This document shows positions 11,520 to 20,899 of a stretch of 64,000 bases of DNA, piece by piece (positions within the stretch are counted from its first letter, which is position 1; the number at the start of each line of letters is the position of its first letter). The notes beneath the pieces were generated by a model. That model searched no databases. It was not told the DNA's origin and worked only from the letters and a program-made list of their open reading frames with translations. The stretch is from contig OZ020488.1 in the NCBI GenBank assembly GCA_963971405.1, positions 744,001 to 808,000 on the forward strand, written 5' to 3'. This stretch comes from Psococerastis gibbosa. Taxonomy: Eukaryota > Arthropoda > Insecta > Psocodea > Psocidae. A program made the translations under genes and the position numbers.

Positions 11520-12479
11520 GTTCAGTCTCATCCAACTTTTACCGTAAACGTTCTTTTATTTTTGACATATTATGTATTTGATTCTTGACTCGCCAAAGTC
11601 ACTTATTTAGAAGTAGCCTACACAAATTGTGAAAGTGTATAAATTGATTATCTGAAATAAGTGTGAGTGAACTCCAATAATGAACTGCATGTAAACGTAG
11701 TAATGGGGTGGTGAGCGAGGGCTCCCCCCCAATCATGCTGATCCAGTACTCAGAGCTGAGCGCATCGGGCCACTGCCCCTTTCGACGGTTACCAGGGACC
11801 GCTACACTGTCAATCCAGCCGAGTTACCAAACTTGCACAAGTGCGTGATATCCCACTTATAGAGTAAGTCCGCTATATGTGAATAATGTATACCTACGAT
11901 ATTTCTTATTAATTAGCAGAATGACCTATCCGTAGCTAGTCGGATGCTTGAGGAGATTTTAGAGTCAGTTCAAGAGAAATCTCCATAAGAAAAATGTGGA
12001 GATTTCTCTTGAACTGACTCTAAAATCTCCTCAAGCATCCGACTAGCTACGGATAGGTCATTCTGCTAATTAATAAGAAATATCGTAGGTATACATGGTT
12101 GTACATTATATTATTCAGATATAGCGGACTTACTCTATAAGTGGGATATCACGCACTTGTGCAAATTTGGTAACTCGGCTGGATTGACAGTGTAGAGGTC
12201 CCTGGTAACCGTCGAAAGGGGCGCGCGGGGCAGTGGCCCGATGCGCTCAGCTCTGAGTACTGGATCAGCATGATTGGGGGGGAGCCCTCGCTCACCACCC
12301 CATTACTACGTTTACATGCAGTTCATTATTGGAGTTCACTCACACTTATTTCAGATAATCACTTTATACACTTTCACAATTTGGAGTAGGCTACTACTGA
12401 CTTTGGCGAGTCAAGAATCAAACACATAATATGTCAAAAATAAAAGAACGTTTACGGTAAAAGTTGGATGAGACTGAAC
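11520..12479. repeat. Inner foldback palindrome with 466/483-bp arms
   Basis: The arms 11520-11985 and 11997-12479 are near-perfect inverted copies separated by an 11-base loop. Matching segments include CAGTTCAAGAGAAATCTCCA at the centre and GTTCAGTCTCATCC at the outer ends. The right arm has a short extra stretch near 12096-12120. There is no coding content. If transcribed it would form a very long hairpin. Confidence 0.85.
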
Positions 12480-13137
12480 GCAGTAACTGTCAGTCGCTGC
12501 CTTTTTATCACCTCCGGATGACCGTTAGAGATTAATCAGACTGTACACCGTAAGAAGCCGGTCTCGCCCATGTATAAGCATAAGCGGCCTAGACATCTAC
12601 GGTACACAGCCTGAAGTTCTACATGCATCAACCGACACCCGAAGTGATGCGACAAAATGCACAAGCCAGATCATGTTTGCAGACCTTGCCAAGGTTTGCA
12701 AACCGACCCGGAAAAAACCTACTGTGACAGATACTGACGTCACAATAGATACAATATATGTAAAGACTTCTCCATAATATAAAGAAATCAATGTAATCAA
12801 TTAGTACTCGCATCAGTACTCATTGTGAAAATGTTTTTCTTGGTTAAGTTTTACGTAATAAAATAAAAAACACAACCAGTCGGTTGAGGAGACTATATTA
12901 TGTATACACGCATCAGAAGTGCAGCAGAAACAGAGATGTCACAATTTCAATGCTGTGCACTTTTAATATGTTTGACAAAATACAACGTCTTGGTCGAGTC
13001 ACCACGCACGCTTTCTTGACGTTATTGTTATTTACAAGGAATCCGGAACGCCAGGTCTGAAGGAAAGCGTATTGTATACCTTGACGAGACCCTTATTGGT
13101 GTGATACACAGAAACTCTTTTCTATGGCCCGAACGCT
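12480..13137. other. Unique spacer inside the 3.2-kb inverted-repeat element
   Basis: This sequence is not matched on the left side of the palindrome (10920-11519), so the two inner spacers are unrelated. I see no gene in either. Confidence 0.4.
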
Positions 13138-13799
13138 CTTAAGTTAACTTTCTACTTTCAAGTTGATCCATTTTATAACACAGTATGGTAACAAGAAAAT
13201 TTTATAAATTTCTCACATTCAAGAAACGCACTAATAATATTTATTTTAATAAATATTGCTTTGATTTTGTTCTATGATGATCCTAAAACCGTTCCACTAA
13301 CGTTGCTACAGTAGTCGAAGACAATTAACTAACATTCAGAAAATTTTAATTTTAATTTGGACATTGGAGTCGTGAATTCTTAAAAAGTGCAACAGATCGA
13401 CAATTTTAGCGAAATAAATAAGCAATGTCCACTTGTGACCTTAATGCATTAAATTTGGAATGGAACCCCCGTAAGTTTTGTGTATACAAACACATGCAAA
13501 GTAGTTCTATCTGATTTGAAAATGCAGCATAGGGAATTTACATGGAGAGGCGTGACTTGGGAATTAAGGCATTACGGGATATTCTATTGTGCATTTGCAA
13601 ACTTTTCTGGGCGAACAGTACACATGTTTGTAATAATAAAAGCATTTTGCATAAAATTTATCTAATTTAGCTTTACTTAACCAATTTCAGTAAAGTTGTA
13701 AATATATTGTAGTAGATCATTTTTCGAAAAATGATGTCATAAGGAAGTATATATCACTATTCACTTCTTACGTGTGTACACCGATACACGCACGCTAAT

Positions 13800-14135
13800 T
13801 TTTGCTTTCCAATTTATACGTAGTATAAGGAAAGCTTTGTGATGGTCGGAATTTTCGATTCCGAGATTTCAACAGATTTACATGGTTTTTACGAAATGTC
13901 TGTCTGTCTGTCGGTCTGTCTGTTCGTTGATTTGTGGGCAAACTACACAGTGGATTTATATAGAATTTGGCATGTGGTTCATAAAAATCATATCTCGGGA
14001 CCGTTTTTTTTTATTTGGGGCTAACTCAATTTGGGGAATTTTATTCTCAAAAAACTCCAAAAAAACGTCTAAAAAAATTATTTGCCAAAACCGGCGTCAA
14101 CGATTTTTTTTAAATTCACATATATTGTAGCCCTT

Positions 14136-14137
<2 letters not shown>
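13800..14137 (-). repeat. R1 repeat, copy b, 3' part
   Basis: Reading the minus strand, this is the 3' half of R1, from the AAATCGTTG region to the end at TTTGTGATGGTCGGAATT in plus-strand notation, including the GACAGACA segment. It stops at 14137 where a LINE tail begins. The other half resumes at 20040-20360. Confidence 0.75.

Positions 14138-14187
<50 letters not shown>
14138..14187. repeat. (AAT)n microsatellite, LINE 3' tail
   Basis: About 16 AAT units form the 3' tail of the minus-strand LINE whose ORF ends at 14344. It sits exactly at the junction with the interrupted R1 repeat. Confidence 0.85.
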
Positions 14188-14421
14188 GTTTATATTTGAG
14201 CCATCAACAGATCAGGTCCACAACGATGACACTTACATGGTACAGTACATGCAACCAAAAAATACACACAAAGGCTTTTAAAAAAACAAAATAAGTAAAA
14301 TACTAAGAACTAAAACTACATACCTATAAATCAACAATTCACCCTACGGCACAGGTCTGCTTATAGTGCCCAAGATAGCTGTCCTGAAGGATGGTAGGCT
14401 CAGTGCAAATGGATAAGGAAC

Positions 14422-14807
14422 TGTAGCTTGTCGAAGGACGATGCAATTAATAGGCAGTGTAGACTTGAATTGGTTTGTATTGCAGTGCTTCGACTCAAGT
14501 TAGAGTAATTTAACACACAGTGGTTACAATATGAGCTGTGAGACGAGAACGATACATGCTTACAATTAATATTGAATTTGATCCAGCCTGCTTCCATATA
14601 GAAAAACCAACTCTGTGTCCACAGCTAAAGGAGCTGATGAGACACAGAGGGTAGATTAAAGATATTATTGAATAAGAGAAATAAATACGTAAAAGGAAGA
14701 TTGAGGAATATTGAATTATCTGAATGTGAACAGCGCCATCTAACGGGAAAAAGGTGAAGCTGGAAGCAGACTGGTTATTACACATGTGGGACTAAGTGGT
14801 CCCCACA
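14422..14807 (-). repeat. Gypsy 3' LTR
   Basis: This 386-bp LTR (TGTAGCTTG...GTCCCCACA on the plus strand) appears identical to 19282-19667. It lies downstream of pol in the element's orientation. Confidence 0.95.
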
Positions 14808-14818
14808 TTACCCCCCTC

Positions 14819-17800
14819 CTAAGACTGGAAGTCGGAGAAATGTCGTGGAACGTGGACGTGACGACCTGAGCGAGTGGTGCGAGTCGGTGGTGTCGGCACG
14901 ACGTCAGTGGCAGGAAGTGGTGAGGAGACCTTCTCCTGAGGTTTATCTTGAGCAGGATGCTGATGCGGGGGGTTGATCGTAGACTGGTGAGACGGTTCGT
15001 CTGTACTGGCATTAATGTAGGCCGGCTTGACCCTGTCCATTGACACAGTAACCGCACGACCGCGGCTTGAAATCGTAACTGTTTTGTCGGTGCGACTTAA
15101 CACAGGGAATGGTCCCGCATAAGGACGTTCGAGGGAAGCACGGACGTGGTCTTGTCTCACGAAAACGTGCGTGGCCTTGGCAAGGTCTTGTGGGATGAAT
15201 GTTTGATGAGCCCCGTGTCTCTTGACGCGAGTGGGGCGTAGTGAGTCGAATTTCCTTCGAAGTGAGATGAGAGTGTCCGCCGGACTCTGATTTGAAGGAG
15301 GAGTTGTCAGCATCTGTCCTGGTAGTCTTAATGGTTCACCATAGACCAGATCTGCTGGAGAAGCTTGAAGATCTTTCTTAAGAGTGGCGCGCATGCCCAG
15401 TAAAACTAGCGGAAGGGCTTCCGTCCATTTGTCATTGGCATGACACATAATGGAGGCTTTGAGTGAGCGGTGCATACGCTCTACCATGCCGTTGGATGCA
15501 GGGTGGTAACTGGTAGTCCGTGCATGGTGAAATCCGCATAATCGGGCCAGGTCAGCAAACAAATGGCTCTCAAACTGTCGGCCGCGATCTGTAGTAATTG
15601 TCTCCGGGCACCCAAACCGGCTGATCCAGCAGGAAATGAGGGTTCTGGCGACGTTTTCGGCGGTGATGTTCACCATAGGAACGGCTTCCGGCCATCGCGT
15701 GAAACGGTCAACGAGTGTTAACAAATACGTGTAGCCTTCCGACGGTGGTAATGGGCCTACAATGTCGAGGTGTATGTGCTGAAACCGTCGGTCAGGCTGA
15801 GTAAAGGTTCCAATCGCAGTGAGGGTGTGTCGATGTATCTTGGACAATTGACAGTTGACACACAGACGAGCCCAAGCGCGGCAATCCTTACGGATAGAAG
15901 GCCATATGTAGCGTTGGGCAACCAGGTTAGCAGACGCTGCTATTCCTGGGTGATGTAGGCTGTGTAGGTGCTCGAAAAGTTGTCGACGTAATGGTTTGGG
16001 CACAAATGGGCGTTGTATGTCTTGACTAGAATCGCACGTAAGGACTGAATCAGAGCCCGGAATGGGAACATCAACGAGGATGAGGGACGTCTTTCTACTG
16101 GACCGAAGCTCTTTGAGTTCTCTGTCGTCTTTCTGAGCAGAAGAAAGTTGCTCAGGAGATACGGGAGTAGAGATTGCTTCGATTCTTGAGAATGCATCAG
16201 CGGCCAAGTTGTCCTGCCCAGCGATGTATTGGATGTCCGTGGTGAATTGAGAGACGAATTCCATTTGCCGCATTTGGCGAGGTGAGCAACTTGTTTTTGG
16301 ATTCTGAAAAGCGTGCGTCAACGGTTTGTGATCGGTATACACGACAAAAGCGCGCGCTTCTAGCAGGTAACGGAAATGACGAATGGCGTCGTGTACCGCA
16401 AGCAATTCGCGATCGTAGGCGGACCATGTTCGTTGGTTTTCTTTAAGTTTCTGCGAGAAGAATGCCAATGGCTGCCAATGATCGTTGATCCGTTGTTGGA
16501 CTGTAGCTCCGATACTGGTGTCTGATGCATCTGTGACTAGTGCAATCGGAGCCGTATGATCTGGATGCGCGAGTAGGGTGATGCGTGCCAGACTGTGTTT
16601 GCATGAGCTGAAAGCTTCGGTAAGCTTTGTTGTCCATGGTATCGTAGCGTTCCCTTTTACCTTGTCTCCAGATAACAACGTGTTGAGTGGTGCTTGTTCG
16701 TTGGCTGCATTTGGTAGGAACCGGCGGTAGTAGTTAATCATGCCAAGGAAACGGCGTAGATCTTTGAATGTCTTTGGAAGAGGGTATTCAGTGAGTGCCT
16801 TTACCCTGTCTGGTAGGGCTTGTGTGCCTTCTGCTGACACGAGGTAACCAAGAAAGCTGATTGACCCAACGCCGAGGGTACACTTGCTAGGATTAATGAC
16901 TAGGCCATATTCTCGGAATCGTTGGAAGAGTTGACGTAGGTGTGATTCGTGCTCCTGCTTATCACTCGATGCAACCAGTACGTCGTCGATGTATGAATAT
17001 GCCCACGGGAGGTCGCGTAGGATGTTATCCATGAAGCGTTGGAAGGTTTGAGCAGCATTGCGAAGACCGAATGTCATGAATGGGAATTCGAAAAGGCCGA
17101 ACGGAGTATTTATTGCTGTCTTTGGAATGTCACCATTGGAAACTGGTATCTGGGTGAATGCTTTGACCAGGTCTATTTTGCTGAATACGGTTTTTCCTCG
17201 CAATTCTGCACTGAAATCTGCGATGTGGCGGACTGGGTACGCGTCAGGAATTGTTCGAGCATTGAGCCGTCTGTAGTCCCCGCATGGGCGCCATGAATGG
17301 TCGCTTTTAGGTACTAGGTGTAATGGTGAGGCCCATGGGCTGTCGGACGGACGACATACGCCGGTCTGGATCATGTCGTTGAACTCCTTTTTGGCGATAA
17401 TAAACTTGTCCGGGGCCAACCGGCGTGGGCGAGCGGAGACGGGAGGTCCGTCTGTCGTTCTAATGTAGTGGACCGTGGAGTGTTTGACCTGGTCTGTGGG
17501 TTGTCTCGGCCGCGTGAGGTCGCTAAACTCCTCAATTATTACTTTTAGACTGGCCGGGGTACTGTGCGGTATTGTTAAGGTAGAAACGCTAGGTTGCATG
17601 GAGGGGCTTTGACACAGGTTCGCCTTGCGATGCGTTGTCCCGTCGATCAGCTTTGAGTTCTGGAGATCCACCAGCAAATTAGAGGCTGCGAGAAAGTCTG
17701 CACCGATGATGGGTTGCGTGACATCGGCAATGATGAAATTCCAACGGAAACTGCGTCGTAATCCCAGGTCCAGTTGTTGAGCTGTTGTTCCGTACGTATT

Positions 17801-18082
17801 GATGATTGTGCCATTGGCGGCAGTCAGCTCGAGTTGAGTACGACGGAGCGGTAGGTTGAGACGGGCACGTGGAAAAACGCAGATGTCGGACCCTGTGTCA
17901 ATGAGATAACGTATCTTGGTGCAAGGGTCCGTGATAAGAAGGCGATGTGAGGTTTTAAGCAGGTGTGTAGTGGCGCAGGCAGGCCCTGCCTTTACTGGCT
18001 GCGATCGTCGTTTTTCGGAAATCTGCATGGCTGCTGGCACTTTCTGGCCTTCCTCCCATAGGTTTGGTGGTAAAAACACCAA
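14819..18082 (-). CDS. pol: Gypsy Pol polyprotein (protease, RT, RNase H, integrase)
   Basis: The 1,087-codon open frame is uninterrupted. In order it has: an aspartic protease (LIDTGSD at residues about 60-66); a reverse transcriptase with [10 protein letters not shown] (catalytic YIDD at about 364-367); an RNase H ([30 protein letters not shown]); an integrase zinc finger ([11 protein letters not shown] followed by CVNC); and the integrase catalytic core, with Asp in HLDIVGP, Asp in TTDRGRQF and Glu in [11 protein letters not shown]. The frame overlaps gag by about 90 bases in another frame, so Pol is presumably made by ribosomal frameshifting and the first codons of the open frame are not a true start. 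All catalytic residues that I can check are present. Confidence 0.95.
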   Translation of the reverse strand: MVFLPPNLWEEGQKVPAAMQISEKRRSQPVKAGPACATTHLLKTSHRLLITDPCTKIRYLIDTGSDICVFPRARLNLPLRRTQLELTAANGTIINTYGTTAQQLDLGLRRSFRWNFIIADVTQPIIGADFLAASNLLVDLQNSKLIDGTTHRKANLCQSPSMQPSVSTLTIPHSTPASLKVIIEEFSDLTRPRQPTDQVKHSTVHYIRTTDGPPVSARPRRLAPDKFIIAKKEFNDMIQTGVCRPSDSPWASPLHLVPKSDHSWRPCGDYRRLNARTIPDAYPVRHIADFSAELRGKTVFSKIDLVKAFTQIPVSNGDIPKTAINTPFGLFEFPFMTFGLRNAAQTFQRFMDNILRDLPWAYSYIDDVLVASSDKQEHESHLRQLFQRFREYGLVINPSKCTLGVGSISFLGYLVSAEGTQALPDRVKALTEYPLPKTFKDLRRFLGMINYYRRFLPNAANEQAPLNTLLSGDKVKGNATIPWTTKLTEAFSSCKHSLARITLLAHPDHTAPIALVTDASDTSIGATVQQRINDHWQPLAFFSQKLKENQRTWSAYDRELLAVHDAIRHFRYLLEARAFVVYTDHKPLTHAFQNPKTSCSPRQMRQMEFVSQFTTDIQYIAGQDNLAADAFSRIEAISTPVSPEQLSSAQKDDRELKELRSSRKTSLILVDVPIPGSDSVLTCDSSQDIQRPFVPKPLRRQLFEHLHSLHHPGIAASANLVAQRYIWPSIRKDCRAWARLCVNCQLSKIHRHTLTAIGTFTQPDRRFQHIHLDIVGPLPPSEGYTYLLTLVDRFTRWPEAVPMVNITAENVARTLISCWISRFGCPETITTDRGRQFESHLFADLARLCGFHHARTTSYHPASNGMVERMHRSLKASIMCHANDKWTEALPLVLLGMRATLKKDLQASPADLVYGEPLRLPGQMLTTPPSNQSPADTLISLRRKFDSLRPTRVKRHGAHQTFIPQDLAKATHVFVRQDHVRASLERPYAGPFPVLSRTDKTVTISSRGRAVTVSMDRVKPAYINASTDEPSHQSTINPPHQHPAQDKPQEKVSSPLPATDVVPTPPTRTTRSGRHVHVPRHFSDFQS

Positions 18083-18882
18083 GTTGGGTCTTGTTTAGGC
18101 GCTGGTGAACGGAACTGGCGCTGGAACCGTGGCTGTGTGGCACGTTGTCCGTATCTGTCGGCGAACTGTGCCTGTAGAGCCGCGACGTTCTCTGTTAACG
18201 TCTTCAATAGGTCCACAGGGGCCATTGTGCACTCAAGAATCCGGTCACGTGTTGCTGAATTGATGGTGGCCATCTTGTCGGCGAGGTTCGCGACGTCACC
18301 TAGTGACAGGTGATCATGACCGATGATTGCCAATTGTATAGCGTGCGGGAGGCGAGACGTCCAAATGGTGCGTAAAACCGAGTCTGATATGGCTTTCTCT
18401 GCGAGGGCCCGCAGTCTCCGGAGAAAAGAGCTGGGAGTTTTGTCCCCTATGTCTTCCGACATTAGTAGCTGAATGCGACTGCTTGCTGGAAGACTCATTC
18501 GTTGGATTAACTGCGTTTTTAGCTCAGTGTATGGGTTTACTGGTACTGGGGCAGCTAACAAATCTGAGATCTCGCTGAGGGTACTTTGGTCGAGCGCTGA
18601 AAGGACGTGGTAATATTTCGTCGTTTCCATTGTGACCCCAGCAAGTGCGAACTGAGCCTCCGCTTGAGTGAACCACAGTGCCGGTGACAGGTTGGCCGAC
18701 TGTGTCCAGAAGGGTGGAAGCTTGACCGAGACTGCCATCGTACTAGCAGGGCCTGTCATCTTGGTTGTAGCCGTGGGTGTCGGTGTTGTGGCTGTAGCAG
18801 TTGTAGCTGTAGCGGTTGTAGCTGTAGCGGTTGTAGCTGTAGCGGTCGTAGCTGTAGCGGTTGTGGCTGTGGTCTGCGGCAT
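17992..18882 (-). CDS. gag: Gypsy Gag
   Basis: The frame is open from the LTR edge at 19281 to 17992, but its first codon there is TTG. The first ATG is at 18882 ([12 protein letters not shown]), which I take as the likely start, giving about 296 residues. After a Thr/Ala-rich repeat comes the Gag core ([51 protein letters not shown]), and near the end a degenerate zinc motif, [18 protein letters not shown], of the kind seen in arthropod Gypsy elements. It binds and packages the element RNA. Pol follows in an overlapping frame. Confidence 0.85.
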   Translation of the reverse strand: MPQTTATTATATTATATTATATTATATTATATTPTPTATTKMTGPASTMAVSVKLPPFWTQSANLSPALWFTQAEAQFALAGVTMETTKYYHVLSALDQSTLSEISDLLAAPVPVNPYTELKTQLIQRMSLPASSRIQLLMSEDIGDKTPSSFLRRLRALAEKAISDSVLRTIWTSRLPHAIQLAIIGHDHLSLGDVANLADKMATINSATRDRILECTMAPVDLLKTLTENVAALQAQFADRYGQRATQPRFQRQFRSPAPKQDPTWCFYHQTYGRKARKCQQPCRFPKNDDRSQ

Positions 18883-18959
18883 CTTGCAGGTTGTGGCTGT
18901 GCTGCTGCGGTGAATGTAGCTGCTCCGGGGTGGTTTCCACCGCCTATGGCCGGATGAGA

Positions 18960-19250
18960 CGTTCTGGAGGCTGGAACTGGAACTGGAACGGGCTGGAACT
19001 GGCTGGAAGCTGGAACTGGAACTGGCTGGAACTGGAACTGGCTGGAAGCTGGAAGCTGGAACTGGAACTGGCTGGAACTGGAACTGGCTGGAACTGGAGC
19101 TGGCTGGAACTGGAGCTGGCTGGAACTGGAGCTGGCTGGAACTGGAACTGGCTGGAACTGGCTGGAATTGGCTGGAACTGGAATTGGCTGGAACTGGAAT
19201 TGGCTGGAACTGGAACTGGCTGGAACTGGAGCTGGAACTGGAATCTGGAA
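18960..19250. repeat. Minisatellite (GGCTGGAACTGGAACT-type) in Gypsy leader
   Basis: Tandem units of 6, 12 and 18 bp built from GGAACT and GGCTGGAACT lie between the 5' LTR and the probable gag ATG. Read on the minus strand they would encode Gln/Phe/Pro/Val/Ser repeats, and on the plus strand Trp/Asn/Leu/Glu repeats, so open frames on both strands are by-products of the repeat. A related short array lies at 18790-18865 inside gag (GTAGCTGTAGCGGTT units). Confidence 0.85.
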
Positions 19251-19281
19251 GGCTGCTTGTTCCGTTGTCGAGGGTCACCAA

Positions 19282-19667
19282 TGTAGCTTGTCGAAGGACG
19301 ATGCAATTAATAGGCAGTGTAGACTTGAATTGGTTTGTATTGCAGTGCTTCGACTCAAGTTAGAGTAATTTAACACACAGTGGTTACAATATGAGCTGTG
19401 AGACGAGAACGATACATGCTTACAATTAATATTGAATTTGATCCAGCCTGCTTCCATATAGAAAAACCAACTCTGTGTCCACAGCTAAAGGAGCTGATGA
19501 GACACAGAGGGTAGATTAAAGATATTATTGAATAAGAGAAATAAATACGTAAAAGGAAGATTGAGGAATATTGAATTATCTGAATGTGAACAGCGCCATC
19601 TAACGGGAAAAAGGTGAAGCTGGAAGCAGACTGGTTATTACACATGTGGGACTAAGTGGTCCCCACA
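19282..19667 (-). repeat. Gypsy 5' LTR
   Basis: This 386-bp LTR appears identical to 14422-14807. In the element's orientation it is the upstream, promoter-bearing LTR. Confidence 0.95.
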
Positions 19668-20040
19668 GAACATTAAGTTTGTTTATAACCCCAACGATCC
19701 TAACAAGCGGTGACTTACAAGTAGAGTTGGCAACAAACAAAGTTTTCGATCGTGTATTCTTGATATTGACCCTGAGGTGAACTCTTTCGAGTATAGTAGG
19801 GCTGTCCAGATTATAAAAGAAAATACAGTCTGCAGCCATCCTCCTACACTCAAGAGAGTTCATCCCAAACTCCAATTGCAACTGAGCTGTGCTAACGGGA
19901 TGGTCTCTGTAGTGTGGATACGTCTCATATCGCCTGAAATACATATACCGTAAGAAACGCTTTTGCACTCGCTCAATCGACAGTAACTGATTCGCCGGGC
20001 CGTTATTCCACACCACAGAGGCATATTCGAGTTTTTGTAT

Positions 20041-20360
20041 TAATGTTAATAAAATGAGGGGGGTCACTTGCCCCTTGATAGTTTGCTTCTGGGGGTAAAA
20101 AATAGAAATAATAAAATTTTAATTAAAAATGACTAAAAAATAATTTTTCTGCGAAATATTTCTATCGATGATTTCTACCTTCAGGCATGTTTTAGGTGTT
20201 AAAAATAGTAACGAAACCGGACAGGTTGCTTTCCCAAAAAAGTATTTGGTTTTGGGCAAAAAATGTTTTTTTAAAAAATGATTTGCGTGCCCTGCCATTA
20301 TTACCGTGGTAATGTGTTGGTCTGACCGGTCTAGATTATGCAATGTCATCGATTAATTCA
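20041..20360 (-). repeat. R1 repeat, copy b, 5' part
   Basis: This is the other half of the R1 copy begun at 13800. On the minus strand it runs through GGGAAAGCAACCTGTCCGGT, CACCTAAAACATGCCTGAAG and CTATCAAGGGGCAAGTGACC and stops where the LINE 5' end begins. Together with 13800-14137 it reconstitutes one R1 copy interrupted by LINE plus Gypsy. Confidence 0.75.
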
Positions 20361-20527
20361 GTGCTTTGGGATAGGTGATATCCTAGGCGACTGCCAGAGG
20401 GGGTCTTAGGGTTCAAAACGTTATTATTTTTTTAGCATTTTAAAATAATTCACATATATATGTATGGTCTAGGGTCACGGTGATACCCATCTTAAAACCT
20501 GGGGGAAAAAAGGAATATAGCGTCCTC

Positions 20528-20740
20528 TTACACACCAATCACATTAACATCCTGCGTTCTCAAGACCTTTCTTTGAGCGTCTAATAAAAAATAGTACCAC
20601 TCCTTTATCGACAAGTCTCTGTGCGAGTATAGGTCAATAAATGTTTGGTCCAAGACCCATGTGGAAGGGTTTGGCCAGGGAGGAATTTTAAGCCCTATAG
20701 CCTGTACGGTTGATACGTGGTTCACTAATATTGAAAACAC
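20528..20740 (-). pseudogene. LINE ORF2 fragment (region before RNase H)
   Basis: The minus-strand frame contains GLKIPPWPNPSTWVLDQTFI, which resembles the IPPW linker between reverse transcriptase and RNase H in RNase H-bearing LINEs. This linker is absent from the neighbouring LINE at 23826-25140, but order and spacing show it is not simply that element's missing piece. The flanking stretches 20361-20527 and 20741-20900 have no recognised coding content. Confidence 0.45.
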
Positions 20741-20899
20741 CGCATCAGTGGCAAATTATATATAACTTATGTTGTTTGGTGGAGGTGAAGCCTACGGATC
20801 TATGTTTCGCCATTGAAGCCCAGCCAGTCCTAAGGCTGGAGAAATGGGGAAGGTTGGGGCATAGGACTAACTCCCCTACCCCTGAGAGTTAGGGGGCAG

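Larger units (their letters stand above)
10445..13627. repeat. 3.2-kb element with ~480-bp inverted ends
   Basis: The left arm (10445-10919) is the imperfect reverse complement of the right arm (13138-13627). Both begin with ACATGT, then TACTGTTCGCCCAGAAAA, and both contain ATTAACTAACATTCAGAAAA-type and CCATTTTATAA segments with scattered indels. The middle contains a second, independent palindrome at 11520-12479. No transposase is visible, so this is a foldback or MITE-like non-autonomous element, or two nested ones. Confidence 0.8.
14422..19667 (-). mobile_element. Complete Ty3/Gypsy LTR retrotransposon
   Basis: The element is 5,246 bp long. Two 386-bp LTRs, 14422-14807 and 19282-19667, start TG and end CA. 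I compared them line by line and saw no difference. A 4-bp target duplication, GAAC, lies at 14418-14421 and 19668-19671. On the coding (minus) strand, a primer-binding-type sequence starting TGGTGACCC follows the 5' LTR, and a purine tract, AGGAGGGGGGTAA, precedes the 3' LTR. Gag and Pol frames are both open. Identical LTRs mean a very recent insertion; it lies inside a LINE. Confidence 0.95.
14138..20040 (-). mobile_element. 5'-truncated LINE split by a Gypsy element
   Basis: The LINE occupies 19668-20040 and 14138-14421 and is inserted into R1 copy b. Its minus-strand ORF2 C-terminus has KLEYASVVWN, RVQKRFLRYMYFRRY and GMNSLECRRMAADCIFFYNL. The frame continues on the other side of the Gypsy element through SLPSFRTAILGTISRPVP to a TAG at 14344-14346. 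A 3' UTR and the (AAT)n tail follow. The 5' end is truncated inside the RT C-terminal region, so this copy is dead on arrival. Confidence 0.85.

Noticed and set aside
14082..14294. ORF with a poly-Asn tract
   Set aside because: It is the (AAT)n tail of the minus-strand LINE joined to R1 sequence.
18960..19250. CRISPR-like array
   Set aside because: Units are contiguous and of 6-18 bp without unique spacers, in a eukaryotic retrotransposon leader.
18861..19286. Plus-strand ORF rich in WNWNWLELELAG
   Set aside because: It is the antisense reading of the Gypsy leader minisatellite; any frame is open in such an array.
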